From positions 1,550,001 to 1,614,000 of the forward strand of contig CM074140.1 of NCBI GenBank assembly GCA_037178625.1: 64,000 bases of DNA. Reading direction: 5' to 3'. The stretch is from Skeletonema tropicum. Lineage: Eukaryota > Bacillariophyta > Thalassiosirophyceae > Thalassiosirales > Thalassiosiraceae. The position numbers were made by a program, and so were the translations under genes. Each line of letters opens with the position of its first letter. The stretch's first letter is position 1. The notes beneath the pieces were generated by a model. That model did no database searches. It was not told the DNA's origin and saw only the letters and a list, made by a program, of their open reading frames with translations. Shown here piece after piece: positions 9,201 to 17,659 of the stretch.

Positions 9201-11177
9201 CTTTGAGAAATTGGCTCTGCGTTCAAATAGCCAACCAGGAGGTATAGCAACAAGGCAACCATCGTTCAGCCCCATTGAGGCACTTTTGCCATTCACTCTT
9301 TTGGCCCAGTCACGAAGAAATTTGACGAGGAATTTGAAATCCTCGTAGGACGACTTGCTTTCAAATATCTCAGCATCTGTCATTTCTTTCTGAACTTCTT
9401 CTTCTTCAGCATCTTCTTCACAGTCTGACCCATTCGACATGAACGATGATATTGATTTATCGTCCTCCTCCTCCTCGTCATCATCATCATGACTGTTACT
9501 CATTATCATTATTGAGTCATGACTCCTGCCAGTGTCCTTTTCATCACTACCAAGAAAACAAACATCACTTTTTCGAGATTTACCAAACATTGGAGGTGAT
9601 GCAAACATATCTGGAGGTTCACTAACGTTGAATGTATGTCTATCAAACTCATCAAACGTATGTGCATGTGAAAAAGGAGGAACACAATTATTCTTTGTCC
9701 CCAGCCTTCTCGTGGATTCAGATCCATCCAGCTCAGCAATCAGCGGTGGTGACGAACCTGAATCTATAGAACGTTTCCGCGATGAGACACTTCCCACTGA
9801 AGGAGTAGATGGCCCTCCCATCGGAGGTGATGAGAGAGACTCCGTCCTCAGTCCCGACATTAATATTCCTCCTGCAGAAAGAGACTTTTTATGGTGCACA
9901 TCGGCTGGTGAGCCAAATGTACTCGAGACTGACGCAGATGCTGCCCTTATATGCCGTTGTGGGTGATGATGACTGTTTTTACCCCATCCTTGACCCCCAT
10001 GCTGATGTTTTGCCAAACTTGAAAATGATTCAGCGCTATTACTACTACTACTACCACTTGATCGCAGATTTGACGTCGACGAGCTGGAGTATGTAGAGAA
10101 GTTCGACATGGAAGGAATCTTGGGTGGGCTAGGATCCAACTCAGATGTTGTACCAGGTCTGGAACTGGGCGAAGCGCTACGTTTCTTAGAGTTAGCTCTT
10201 GATCGCATAAAGGTATGATGAGAAGTACCCTTTTGCTTACTCTCGATACGACGAGAAGATCTTCTAGTGGCAGCAGGAGTGGATGCATCTGCGCTGTTGT
10301 TGTTGTTGTTGATATTTGTATCGCTCGGAAGTATATTCTCTTCCAATAAAGATGCGCTCTGGTTGGATGGAAGAGTACTACTTCGAACACCATGCGATGA
10401 TAATGCTGCTGGTGGAGGTGATAATGATGACCTCATTGGAACAGACACCGATCGACGCAACATGATTTTACTCCGTTTGATATCCCCTCGAGCACCAATT
10501 TGAACAGGGGAGGAGTGTAATGGAGCCTCCTCCTCTTCAACCATGAGATCTGAGTTGTTAATCATAGACTCAAAGTCAGACGATGATGTTGATGATGTCT
10601 CGTCACTTTTTGCTTTGTTCTGGTTTCTATGATTTTTGGGCTGATACCTATATTCGATGCTTAATCCAGCAGAAGTAGTTCTAGTTGCATGTTTGGGTGG
10701 CCGAGGCAAACTAGGCCCATTCTTCTTTCTTCTATTATTTGTCTTTGCCCTGGCAGCAGCAGTGAAGCCAGTAGTACCTCTGTCTTCCACCTCCTCCCTC
10801 GCCTCAATCTGAAAGTCATCCGTCAATGAATTCGACCGATTAAGCCGTGGTATCCTCAAATTCATAGGTCTATCTAATAAATTATCATCCACATTGTCGT
10901 CCACCTCATCTTCGGCATCAAAATCCAGAGATGCCGAGGGTTCATATCGATTGGAAGGGGCCGCTGCTGACCCAAACAATGCCATGGTGCTGTCTGTTCG
11001 ATTATTACTATTATTGTTCATTGGAGTACTTCGAAGGGCGGATTTACCACCAGTTGACGTCCGCCGACCATAGCCTCGATTTCGTTGGCGTTGTCGCCGT
11101 TGATTTGTCATCCAGGAGGGGGTGGAGGCTGTTACCGACGGTGACGGAGCGGCATGGCCATTCTGACGGTCTGCCAT
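6234..11177 (-). CDS. Giant protein with F-box-like segment and C-terminal protein-kinase-like domain
   Basis: One uninterrupted exon, 1647 aa. The first ~600 residues are Ser/Arg-rich low complexity. A folded-looking segment follows around residues 620-720 (WAKRVNGKSASMGL.. and GWLFERRANFSKW) that I do not recognise. Residues ~1088-1130 (ECQAFSSILSFLSEGELL.. KASLVSSAW) read like an F-box. The C-terminal ~450 residues resemble a protein kinase: loop GAFKRVYK (1194-1201), catalytic loop HYDVKLLN (1354-1361, D and N in place), DYG (1407-1409) instead of DFG, and TPPDYL in the APE position, followed by DCFGLGLCM. The Gly-rich loop is poor in glycine and the insertions are large, so the kinase is divergent and may or may not be active. 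If both calls hold, it could link ubiquitin-ligase targeting to phosphorylation. That is inference. Confidence 0.65.
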   Translation of the reverse strand: MADRQNGHAAPSPSVTASTPSWMTNQRRQRQRNRGYGRRTSTGGKSALRSTPMNNNSNNRTDSTMALFGSAAAPSNRYEPSASLDFDAEDEVDDNVDDNLLDRPMNLRIPRLNRSNSLTDDFQIEAREEVEDRGTTGFTAAARAKTNNRRKKNGPSLPRPPKHATRTTSAGLSIEYRYQPKNHRNQNKAKSDETSSTSSSDFESMINNSDLMVEEEEAPLHSSPVQIGARGDIKRSKIMLRRSVSVPMRSSLSPPPAALSSHGVRSSTLPSNQSASLLEENILPSDTNINNNNNSADASTPAATRRSSRRIESKQKGTSHHTFMRSRANSKKRSASPSSRPGTTSELDPSPPKIPSMSNFSTYSSSSTSNLRSSGSSSSNSAESFSSLAKHQHGGQGWGKNSHHHPQRHIRAASASVSSTFGSPADVHHKKSLSAGGILMSGLRTESLSSPPMGGPSTPSVGSVSSRKRSIDSGSSPPLIAELDGSESTRRLGTKNNCVPPFSHAHTFDEFDRHTFNVSEPPDMFASPPMFGKSRKSDVCFLGSDEKDTGRSHDSIMIMSNSHDDDDEEEEDDKSISSFMSNGSDCEEDAEEEEVQKEMTDAEIFESKSSYEDFKFLVKFLRDWAKRVNGKSASMGLNDGCLVAIPPGWLFERRANFSKWAVTALGFRVGSVGGGGGSFLKCSEAHGKEIYEKLRRILNEHKAGRLQIPVAATDTTTITSTHSARKDEPTKSAGVLFDSPLGGNSVTTTTKRSTFRLPMQPRTSLSPPMADAFVGDCLADAMKDMSVDSKPRHSGGHHVPQIIRSTLQPLRRIKNALPHRPRLSSGDDVGSTRDFMESLHGVMGSPSPFGVARSLRDKCSRALHPPDQLRSSFGRPPRQSFDSKTCQSPHPRNILAHQTPSQLCMETPITKPVENWGSKPIAGKDWGESLQCCDMTIDACNQIFATSWCTSDFHDNEGLCSEYGLAMSLEDEASLWEHYNARDISCMKYGVDEIQPQKTIGYHRHGSVGATAFAHLHIDDDDVKATSSSQNQNEEMKRAKKLRKMRRMTLFAAASGFLQPSRRFRLSISPSKNALPLACVQEDDEVPFERIMECQAFSSILSFLSEGELLHKASLVSSAWADASAEALGNLMLISVGCSPSLISDSHDDESSDVEDNDDTKVAARNSSTKANSMQKKWNDVLNSFPWANFLSDGAFKRVYKVWNEALSSYEAISVMDVDAIEASGNLNCVGAELAVSQLLSSVARRNICPNFVITRGVFTCQHEPPSSQWGKRENAAPRGTSYDGRGSQPGLTPEPGHSANYQYIRMELCQHGDMEDFIRKLPDATLSPNVCRNLLFQMAFSLHVASDRFGLKHYDVKLLNFFLQSALDPSIEVGSHPNVVLRYGVGSHVFRIRMDPNNAHIAKLADYGTSVLRSNADGQPVSLGQFTTLENTPPDYLILGNASEQGIGHDCFGLGLCMLHLFTGHGPYEEILDEVVCPDNFKAKLRKIWKSASHDVIRSVMLYDNEDGQEVEDDTLYNTLYRFLVLFGVPQRRFLSRKHGKVWRAIDATLLPPKANGCPDMAVFIRDQERFSLSEGSDGRIANARRRLEGMDGAMELLLSLVSFDPKKRATPLDVINSRFMSVLIEGDAVVDCEGDIVKSYTAYQT

Positions 11178-11707
11178 ATTTTATTGTGATTTTTTAATAT
11201 GCCGTTGGCAAAGATCGTGGAACCGAATTACGCTGACCACTGAATTATTATCGAGCGTGGCCGGGTGCAAGAAGCTGGTTTGATGTGCACAGAATCGGTT
11301 TTTGGCCTCCACAAGGTCTATGACGTTGGTTGTCGGCGTCCCTCGCCGAAAAAAGTAGCGCAATGCCAACAATTAGCAACAACCAATGAACACTAAGCTG
11401 GAGGAAGCCGAGGTAAATCTGAGCCTCCTTCCTGGCAGAGCTATTGACTATTGCGTCTGGGAGCCAATGATTCGCCAAACTGCGGCAAATGTTGAGGGTA
11501 TTGTCGATGGTTCACCTGCACCAACGGCTTACACACACGTAATGCACAGTAACCGCGCGCCTACTCAATAATCACTCCTTTCACGTACGCCAACACAATT
11601 CAGCTATGTTAAGAATGATCCTGTAACACAATTCACTAGTTCCACCCTCTCGTTATCGGGATGATGCAATCTTTGTCACTGTATCTGACGAACCCTGCAG
11701 CTGTGTA
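11178..11707. other. Spacer between kinase-like gene start and transposon left end
   Basis: This contains the promoter side of the 1647-aa gene. Short open frames here (11181-11478 minus, 11386-11571 plus) overlap each other antisense and show no recognisable motif. No repeat or RNA gene was seen. Confidence 0.35.
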
Positions 11708-11771
11708 CAGCTGTTTTCACGGATTTTCGGATAGCCGTTCAAGTTTCGAATTCCTACGTATGTTAGGTACA
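11708..11771 (+). repeat. Left terminal inverted repeat of the DDE element
   Basis: It begins CAGCTGTT next to TA. Internal matches to the right end are CGGATA, ATTCCTACGTA and GTAC, with spacing 42 bp from tip to the ATTCCTACGTA block against 40 bp on the right. It is an imperfect TIR rather than a perfect one. Confidence 0.75.
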
Positions 11772-11988
11772 AATGACGTAGTGAGTCTTATAAAAACCCA
11801 TTGGGCCGATTTCTCCCAACTCACCCCTCAACAAGAGCCACTCCGCGCAAAAAGATGCCAACCATGGCCAAATTCCGGAGCGTACTACGCACAACAAGTT
11901 GGATATTTGCTCAACCAAAAGGATAAATTAACCTCTCTTGCATGTCTAGATCCAAAATAGCCAATTAGGTTGACTAAAGATTGTAATC

Positions 11989-14900
11989 ATGAACGATGGT
12001 AATACACTTTTTGAATACCTTTTCACACGGCTCATCAGTAAAAGTGACACTTATCGCGGCAGGTGGATTTGCGACCAGTCGTTGGTAGAGATATTGCACA
12101 GACACTATACGAATGTAGATAAAGACAATACCTTACGGAACAAACTCGTGCAGCGTCTGAACAAGGCAGCCGGACCTTTCAACAGCAGCAATGTACACAA
12201 GATATACCACAAAAATTTCACAACATCATGTCCATTCAATTCGTCATTACGCCGGATGGTGCACTATTACTACTTTGGAAAGGGAGAGAAAGTGCCCAAC
12301 GAACCAATACGCGCAGCAGAGTTATTGTGCACAGAAATAGAACATATACAGAGTTACAGTGCAACTAATAATCGGCAGCGATCTTGCAACAAGCCGGAGC
12401 AAGTATCATTTCCCGACGATGGATGCGCTGGTAAGAAGAAGAACAAAAATAATGAGAACAAACGTAAAGAAGCAACAAAATCATCAGCGGCTGCACCAAT
12501 TACTCCTACTCCACAAAAAAGAACAAGGCGCTCGCAACGACTAGTTGAGCAGCAGCAGAGCCCTCTCGTGCCATTCGTCACCAACGTGGGTAGATTAGAG
12601 GATGAGAATAATCAAGTTGACGACGAAGATGAAGATGAAGACGACGACAATAACAACAGCAGTGGCGATATAGACGGGGATAACAGCAGCAACAACCAGA
12701 CTCCGAATATTATATGGCAGTCACCTGAAGCAGCAGCTCTCTTCGGATTTGACGAAGGTGCCGATGTGTACAACGGACTAGTGCAATTGGTTGAATCACT
12801 TACACTGGTGGGGCAATCAGCAAATGGATACGAAGAAGCAGGCGTCATTGACTTGCACGAAGATAGTAAATTGACAAAGCATGCCTTATTTGACTTACGC
12901 AATAAATGTTTATACCTCAGGGTTGCGTATTCAATAGCACTTGCCGAGTATCGAGTTGGGTTTCCATTCCAAGCTTGTTGCGACAAAGCGGCAAGGCTGC
13001 TCAATGATTTAACACTGTTCAATGCAGCAACTGGTAGGACAATCATGAATTGGAACCGTATCTTCCGCGTTAATCATCAATTTCCAAACCCCAACCCCTA
13101 CGTCGCCAATGGTATCAAACGAAAGCCTACACTATTTGAGGTATTTCCGACAGCAGCAGTAGATGTGTCAAACTTCATACTTGACCATCTGGAACATTTC
13201 AGCGTTGAATTGCTGAGGGAACATTTTAACACAACAATGATAAAGCAACTAAATGAAGAGGTGAAAACCAACATCAACTTTACCGAAGACTCAGAAGAAT
13301 TTCAACTGGTTGACAGATATCTCAAAAATCCACCATCATACTCAACGGTTGGGAGGTGGGTCGGATACCTTGGTTTCAAACGAGAGGTGTCAAAGAAATG
13401 CTACTACGTTGATGGCCATGAGTATGCCGAACAGATAGAGCATCGGTCTCGGTTAACAGACGAATATCTATCAGTGCTTGAACCACGATCTCATCGATGG
13501 GTTCATTTGTCACAGACCGAATTTGACGATTTGAAAACAGCGCTCGAAGATGACAAAGATGGCGAGAAGGCGAAGGACATGTTAGATAAGGTTGCTTATA
13601 AGTTCAAGGGAGTTGATGAAAAAGTATACTTTGAGTTTCATGTGGACAAACACGTGCGTCTGCAGAAGATTGCAAACGATAAGTATGGAGCATTTGGAGG
13701 AAGAGTAAGCATAAGAAAGAAAGCTGAAGACAAACCTGTCATCATCTTTGGCCAGGATGAGGCTATTTTTAATGCTTTTCTGTCGCGGACTCACCAGTGG
13801 GTTGATCCGAATGGAAGGAGGGCAATTATGCCGAAGACTGTTGGTGCTGGTATCATGATATCTGCGTTTCAATCGAGAGAATTGGGTTGGGGCATTCCTA
13901 TCACCGAAGATCAGCTGAAGGAGATTAATGCTGCTAGAGCCAATCAAGAATACTTCGACAAGGCAGCGGCAATTGCCGTAAATGGTAACACAAAAAAGCA
14001 ACCACTTGAATCGTCACCTGGGATTCTTAAGTTTGCATACGGGAAGAACGGGTACTGGACAGGGAACCACACGATCCTGCAAACGGAAGATATAATAGAT
14101 TGCGTAAAAGTAATACTCGGAGATGAGTATGAATATGTCTTTCTTTTTGATTCGAGCAGTGGTCATGCAAAGAAGCGTGTTGACGGTCTTGATGCAAAGG
14201 AAATGAACAAGAATTGGCACTCGACACCATCGCAAGCTAGGAACACCAAAATTGAACGGCAGGAGGAATTTGTCGGGCCATACTACGATGCATCCAATCC
14301 AGCAATGGTGACTATCGGTCAAGAACAAACGATGAACTTCACCAGTGAAGATGTCGGCCCATTTTGGCTGACAGCAGAGGAACGTGAAAGACAACGGCAC
14401 GACCGAGAGGTTGAAATACCAGAAGACAAGAGGAAAGAGCGACATAAGGTGAAGAAAGAGCTGATATCGGAGCTGATGGACACCGAGTGGGGGAAAAAGG
14501 AAGGAGAAATAAGGTTATGGAAGATGACACATGCTGAGCTAGCAAAAATGGCGCAAGCGTCTAGTATCGATATCAAAATAACACCTACCACCAAAATGAT
14601 ATATGGATGGGAGGGCAAGGGTAAGGGACTTCTGCAGATTGCGTATGAACGTGGCTGGATCGATATAGCAACCTTCAGAAAGGGCAGCTACCAAGTGATG
14701 AAGTATGATGATGAGGGTAACTTGGTTCCTGAGCTTTCCCTCCGGCATTTGCTTGCAAACTGCACGGATTTTTTGTCTGAACAAAGCCAACTCGAATATG
14801 TTTGTGAATCTTTGGGAGTAAGAGCCTTGATTACAACAAAGTACCATGCTGAATACGCTGGTGAGGGTGTCGAATACTCTTGGGGATTCTCCAAAGCTCT

Positions 14901-15318
14901 CTACCGAAGACATCCATTAGCTCAAAAGAAAACGACTGCTGATTTCCTTGCATTGGTCGACAAGTGTATTTCAAGAGAGGTTCTCACTGTGGATCTCATT
15001 CGTAAGTTCAGTGCCAGGGCAAGAGGTTACATGGAGACATATAAGATGTTGGAGATTGAGGCAAAGAATACCAAGGAGACAGAAGGTAATTCAAGTGAGG
15101 ATGCACCCATTCCGCACAAGAGAATTGAAACGCTGAAGAAGGTTTTGAAATGTCATCGTGCTGCTATTGACTTTGACAAATCTTTCATTATGAAAACTGT
15201 CTACGCAAAAGACTTTGATTTCAAGAATGATTTGCTCAAGAAGGAAGAGAAGCTCAACTTTAGTCTCAGAGTAAAACGAGAGAATACGAAGGTGGAAGCG
15301 ACGGCAAAGAAGAAATAA
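11989..15318 (+). CDS. DDE transposase, long D2-E insertion
   Basis: Intact 1109-aa ORF inside the TA-flanked element. The N-terminal third has basic and poly-acidic low complexity (RKEATK, DEDEDEDD). Candidate catalytic residues are D590 (FGQDEAIF), D721 (VFLFDSSSGHAKK) and E962 (KYHAEYAGEGVEYSWGFSK). The segments around them (GAGIMISAF, YGKNGYWTG, LLQIAYERGWI, FLSEQSQLEYV) follow the order seen in a large fungal/protist DDE group ending PKFHCELN.IE..WG. D2 to E is ~240 residues, against ~34-41 in classical Tc1/mariner, so it belongs to a divergent lineage. It cuts at TIRs and integrates at TA if active. No stop or frameshift interrupts it, so the insertion is probably recent. A poly-acidic stretch and a basic C-terminus (TKVEATAKKK) flank the core. 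Confidence 0.8.
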   Translation: MNDGNTLFEYLFTRLISKSDTYRGRWICDQSLVEILHRHYTNVDKDNTLRNKLVQRLNKAAGPFNSSNVHKIYHKNFTTSCPFNSSLRRMVHYYYFGKGEKVPNEPIRAAELLCTEIEHIQSYSATNNRQRSCNKPEQVSFPDDGCAGKKKNKNNENKRKEATKSSAAAPITPTPQKRTRRSQRLVEQQQSPLVPFVTNVGRLEDENNQVDDEDEDEDDDNNNSSGDIDGDNSSNNQTPNIIWQSPEAAALFGFDEGADVYNGLVQLVESLTLVGQSANGYEEAGVIDLHEDSKLTKHALFDLRNKCLYLRVAYSIALAEYRVGFPFQACCDKAARLLNDLTLFNAATGRTIMNWNRIFRVNHQFPNPNPYVANGIKRKPTLFEVFPTAAVDVSNFILDHLEHFSVELLREHFNTTMIKQLNEEVKTNINFTEDSEEFQLVDRYLKNPPSYSTVGRWVGYLGFKREVSKKCYYVDGHEYAEQIEHRSRLTDEYLSVLEPRSHRWVHLSQTEFDDLKTALEDDKDGEKAKDMLDKVAYKFKGVDEKVYFEFHVDKHVRLQKIANDKYGAFGGRVSIRKKAEDKPVIIFGQDEAIFNAFLSRTHQWVDPNGRRAIMPKTVGAGIMISAFQSRELGWGIPITEDQLKEINAARANQEYFDKAAAIAVNGNTKKQPLESSPGILKFAYGKNGYWTGNHTILQTEDIIDCVKVILGDEYEYVFLFDSSSGHAKKRVDGLDAKEMNKNWHSTPSQARNTKIERQEEFVGPYYDASNPAMVTIGQEQTMNFTSEDVGPFWLTAEERERQRHDREVEIPEDKRKERHKVKKELISELMDTEWGKKEGEIRLWKMTHAELAKMAQASSIDIKITPTTKMIYGWEGKGKGLLQIAYERGWIDIATFRKGSYQVMKYDDEGNLVPELSLRHLLANCTDFLSEQSQLEYVCESLGVRALITTKYHAEYAGEGVEYSWGFSKALYRRHPLAQKKTTADFLALVDKCISREVLTVDLIRKFSARARGYMETYKMLEIEAKNTKETEGNSSEDAPIPHKRIETLKKVLKCHRAAIDFDKSFIMKTVYAKDFDFKNDLLKKEEKLNFSLRVKRENTKVEATAKKK

Positions 15319-15451
15319 ACATAGGACAATGTTCATTTATGTCTCTTGGTGGAATATGGCATACGAGGCATTATTTACCATGGTCCGGTTGTTGTTCGCA
15401 ATTGATAAAGACGGAACTTTTACGGGTAGAGTAGCTCCCCAGTTAAGGGGC

Positions 15452-15516
15452 TTTCAGTACGTTTGTACGTAGGAATAAAAATTCTGCGATTATCCGCCAA
15501 GATTTGCTAACAGCTG
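15452..15516 (-). repeat. Right terminal inverted repeat of the DDE element
   Basis: This is the reverse-complement counterpart of 11708-11771. AACAGCTG at 15509-15516 is followed by the TA at 15517-15518, and TACGTAGGAAT lies at 15466-15476. The match weakens beyond ~60 bp. Confidence 0.75.
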
Positions 15517-15518
15517 TA

Positions 15519-16192
15519 CTAGCATCCGAAGCAACGTCATTTCGTCGTTGTGATGTTTTTTGAAAATCAAGCCTTGGCTTCTTCGCTGGGTCGCGGTTCG
15601 ATGATTTCCCCCCTTTTTTCAAACTGCAAGACCAGAATTTGGTGATAGGAGGGGCATCCCCCTAAAAAACCTGAATGTGCGAATCTGAGATTGGCCCTCA
15701 CGAGAAGGTGTGACAGTACGTATGTTAATAACACGGTAACAAGAATGTCATTGGTCATTCTTACAACGTGCTTCGTGTAGGTAATACAGTCTCTCCACTC
15801 TCCCAGAAGGCCCGATCCCTCCGACACAGGGGGGGGGCTTACTTGGGCGAGTTCCTGTCGGACTCGGTTCTGAGCAGCTTTCTCCCTCCTGCGCCTGCGC
15901 TTTGGATTTGGGATGAGGATGAGGAGGATGACACCAGGGCACATAAAAGAATGAGGACACGTGATCGTGAATATCTATGGAAATGGAGACTTCTCTCAAA
16001 ATTCTACTCCTACACGTAAACATGAGAGAATTCCCTGTGTTGTCAAGAGAAAAGGCATTGGACAAGGAAATGAAAGAAGACGAGCAAAAGGTCTCAGCAA
16101 TGCCTGTTCTACCTATCATCAAGATGTTATCTCTCTCTTGTTTGCATTCAAAACTTCATTACGTCATTAAAATACTGCATCCAAGCCTTATT
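15519..16192. other. Spacer with no confident gene
   Basis: Overlapping open frames occur on both strands (15567-16122 minus, 15768-16255 plus), none with a recognisable domain or mutual splice support. A nine-G run lies near 15829. I see no RNA gene or repeat. Confidence 0.35.
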
Positions 16193-17455
16193 CTATTTCT
16201 TGCCCTCATCCAAGCGCTGGACGATACTGTTCAGTACCAAGAAAGACCGGGTTAATACCATCAACCCATTGTCAACATTCTCTTGATTTATGTCAAGTAC
16301 AGCTTGAGAAGGTTCATAAATTTCTTTTCCATCTGATGATAATTTTGGTTGGTTTGCATTAGAAGGCTCTACATCGCTTTTGGGTTCAGATGGTGCTGCC
16401 GATGACACAGGCAATGTATCTTCACCTGGATCTGCCTTAATTTCGTCCTTCTCTTCTTCCTCCGTAGGTGCTGTTGCAACCGCAGACTCTGTTTTCTTTA
16501 GTTCGTTTGCTATTTCATCTGCTGCAGCCAATCTTGCTTCCCTTGCCTCTTCCATTTCCTCAGCTGTGCTTCCTTCTCCGGCATGTATCTTTGAACTAGA
16601 ATCAGTACTGGTCGATACTGCTGCTGCTGCTTCATCTTCTTCTATCTTTTCATCACTCTTTATCACTTGACCTGCTGCAGCTAGTCTTGCATTCCTAGCC
16701 GCTTCCATTTCCTCTGCCGTACTTCCTTCTCCTAGTCGTTCGGCGTCGTGAAGTGCTTCACGCGTATCGATTTGTCTCTTTTGGACCTTTTCCTTGATTT
16801 GTGCTTTCACCTCTGCAATCTCGTCTTCAACTCGTTTGATTTCATCAAGGGTTGATGTTGGAGATTCTACCTTCTCCTCCTCCAGTGACTGTGCCATCGG
16901 AGACTCCGACAACGACGACAATAGATCATTATAATCATCATTTTCAAGAGATATTGAAGGTGCTGCGTCAGCGCTGCTGTTATCAGTACTGTCTGATGAT
17001 ACATCACTCACTACTGCGACTTCTTCCTTTTCATCAATATCTAACTGCTTTTTCTCTTGTTGTTCTTCTTTAACTGAAGTTGTGGAAAGTGACATGGCCA
17101 ACGGATCCTTTCCTTGTTTCAGCAATTCATATCTATCCTTTGCCGCTTGTTGTGATGCACTGAGGAAGAAAGATCCATCGTCTCCTTCTTCTTCCATACT
17201 AGGAGCATATGGTACAGAGTAGATGCATGTCGATGATCTTCTTGTGCCTATTGTTGAGTACTCCTTCTTTTCTTTGAATCTAAGATCGCATGGCCTACCC
17301 GCTAACACATGGGCTTGTCGTGCATTATTTAATGTGATACCGAATGAAGATGGCACGGCGACGTAGGCGCTGCATCGGCTGGTGGTGGTGGCTACAGCCG
17401 CCGTGCAGAGAAGGAGCGTAGTTATCGTCTTCATGATTGGTTGCTCTAATCCCAA
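16193..17455 (-). CDS. Plastid-targeted acidic coiled-coil protein with duplicated EGSTAEEME motif
   Basis: Single exon, 420 aa. The better start is the Met at 17434 (MKTITTLLL), which begins a clean signal peptide ending in CSAYVAVPSSF, a plausible complex-plastid cleavage site. The mature protein is Glu/Lys/Ala-rich and helical. A conserved ~19-residue unit appears twice, EGSTAEEMEAARNARLAAA and EGSTAEEMEEAREARLAAA, separated by ~45 residues, which indicates an internal duplication. The C-terminus (LDINQENVDNGLMVLTRSF) is less charged and could be a short interaction helix. I do not recognise a named family. A structural or scaffold role in the plastid is possible but unproven. Convergent with nothing obvious on its 3' side. 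Confidence 0.7.
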   Translation of the reverse strand: MGLEQPIMKTITTLLLCTAAVATTTSRCSAYVAVPSSFGITLNNARQAHVLAGRPCDLRFKEKKEYSTIGTRRSSTCIYSVPYAPSMEEEGDDGSFFLSASQQAAKDRYELLKQGKDPLAMSLSTTSVKEEQQEKKQLDIDEKEEVAVVSDVSSDSTDNSSADAAPSISLENDDYNDLLSSLSESPMAQSLEEEKVESPTSTLDEIKRVEDEIAEVKAQIKEKVQKRQIDTREALHDAERLGEGSTAEEMEAARNARLAAAGQVIKSDEKIEEDEAAAAVSTSTDSSSKIHAGEGSTAEEMEEAREARLAAADEIANELKKTESAVATAPTEEEEKDEIKADPGEDTLPVSSAAPSEPKSDVEPSNANQPKLSSDGKEIYEPSQAVLDINQENVDNGLMVLTRSFLVLNSIVQRLDEGKK

Positions 17456-17659
17456 GGGTCCTCTCTAACGCCTATCCTAACCAAGCTACAACTATCGGCG
17501 TAGTGATGTGATGGAATTGCCAGTTGGATGACGCCATAGAGCGAGGCAGCTGCCACAATTTTTGATATTAATTCCTACGTGAAAGGTTCAGTGAATTAAA
17601 AAGAGATGGAGAATGAGAGGGGTGGGCGGGCTCAACAGCGGAGGAGCCAATAAAAGACG

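Larger units (their letters stand above)
11708..15516 (+). mobile_element. Complete DDE DNA transposon (Tc1/mariner-like ends, TA target duplication)
   Basis: The left end reads TA|CAGCTGTT at 11706-11715. The right end, read inward on the other strand, is TA|CAGCTGTT at 15518-15509. The ends stay alignable for roughly 60 bp: after the 8-bp perfect tip both carry CGGATA, then ATTCCTACGTA (11750-11760 and 15476-15466), then GTAC. The element is 3809 bp with an intact transposase on plus. A TA duplication with a CAG-type tip is typical of the IS630-Tc1-mariner group. Boundaries come directly from the sequence. Confidence 0.82.

Noticed and set aside
11661..11960. 99-aa ORF just before the transposase
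   Set aside because: It spans the transposon left boundary (11708), so it mixes flank and TIR sequence; probably chance.
15595..15612. GGTTCGATG-like tRNA B-box
   Set aside because: The consensus GGTTCGANTCC is not completed and no A-box or cloverleaf can be drawn around it.
15567..16122. Minus-strand ORFs of 124-125 aa downstream of the transposon
   Set aside because: No motif, overlapping frames on both strands, and no plausible splice connection to a neighbour.
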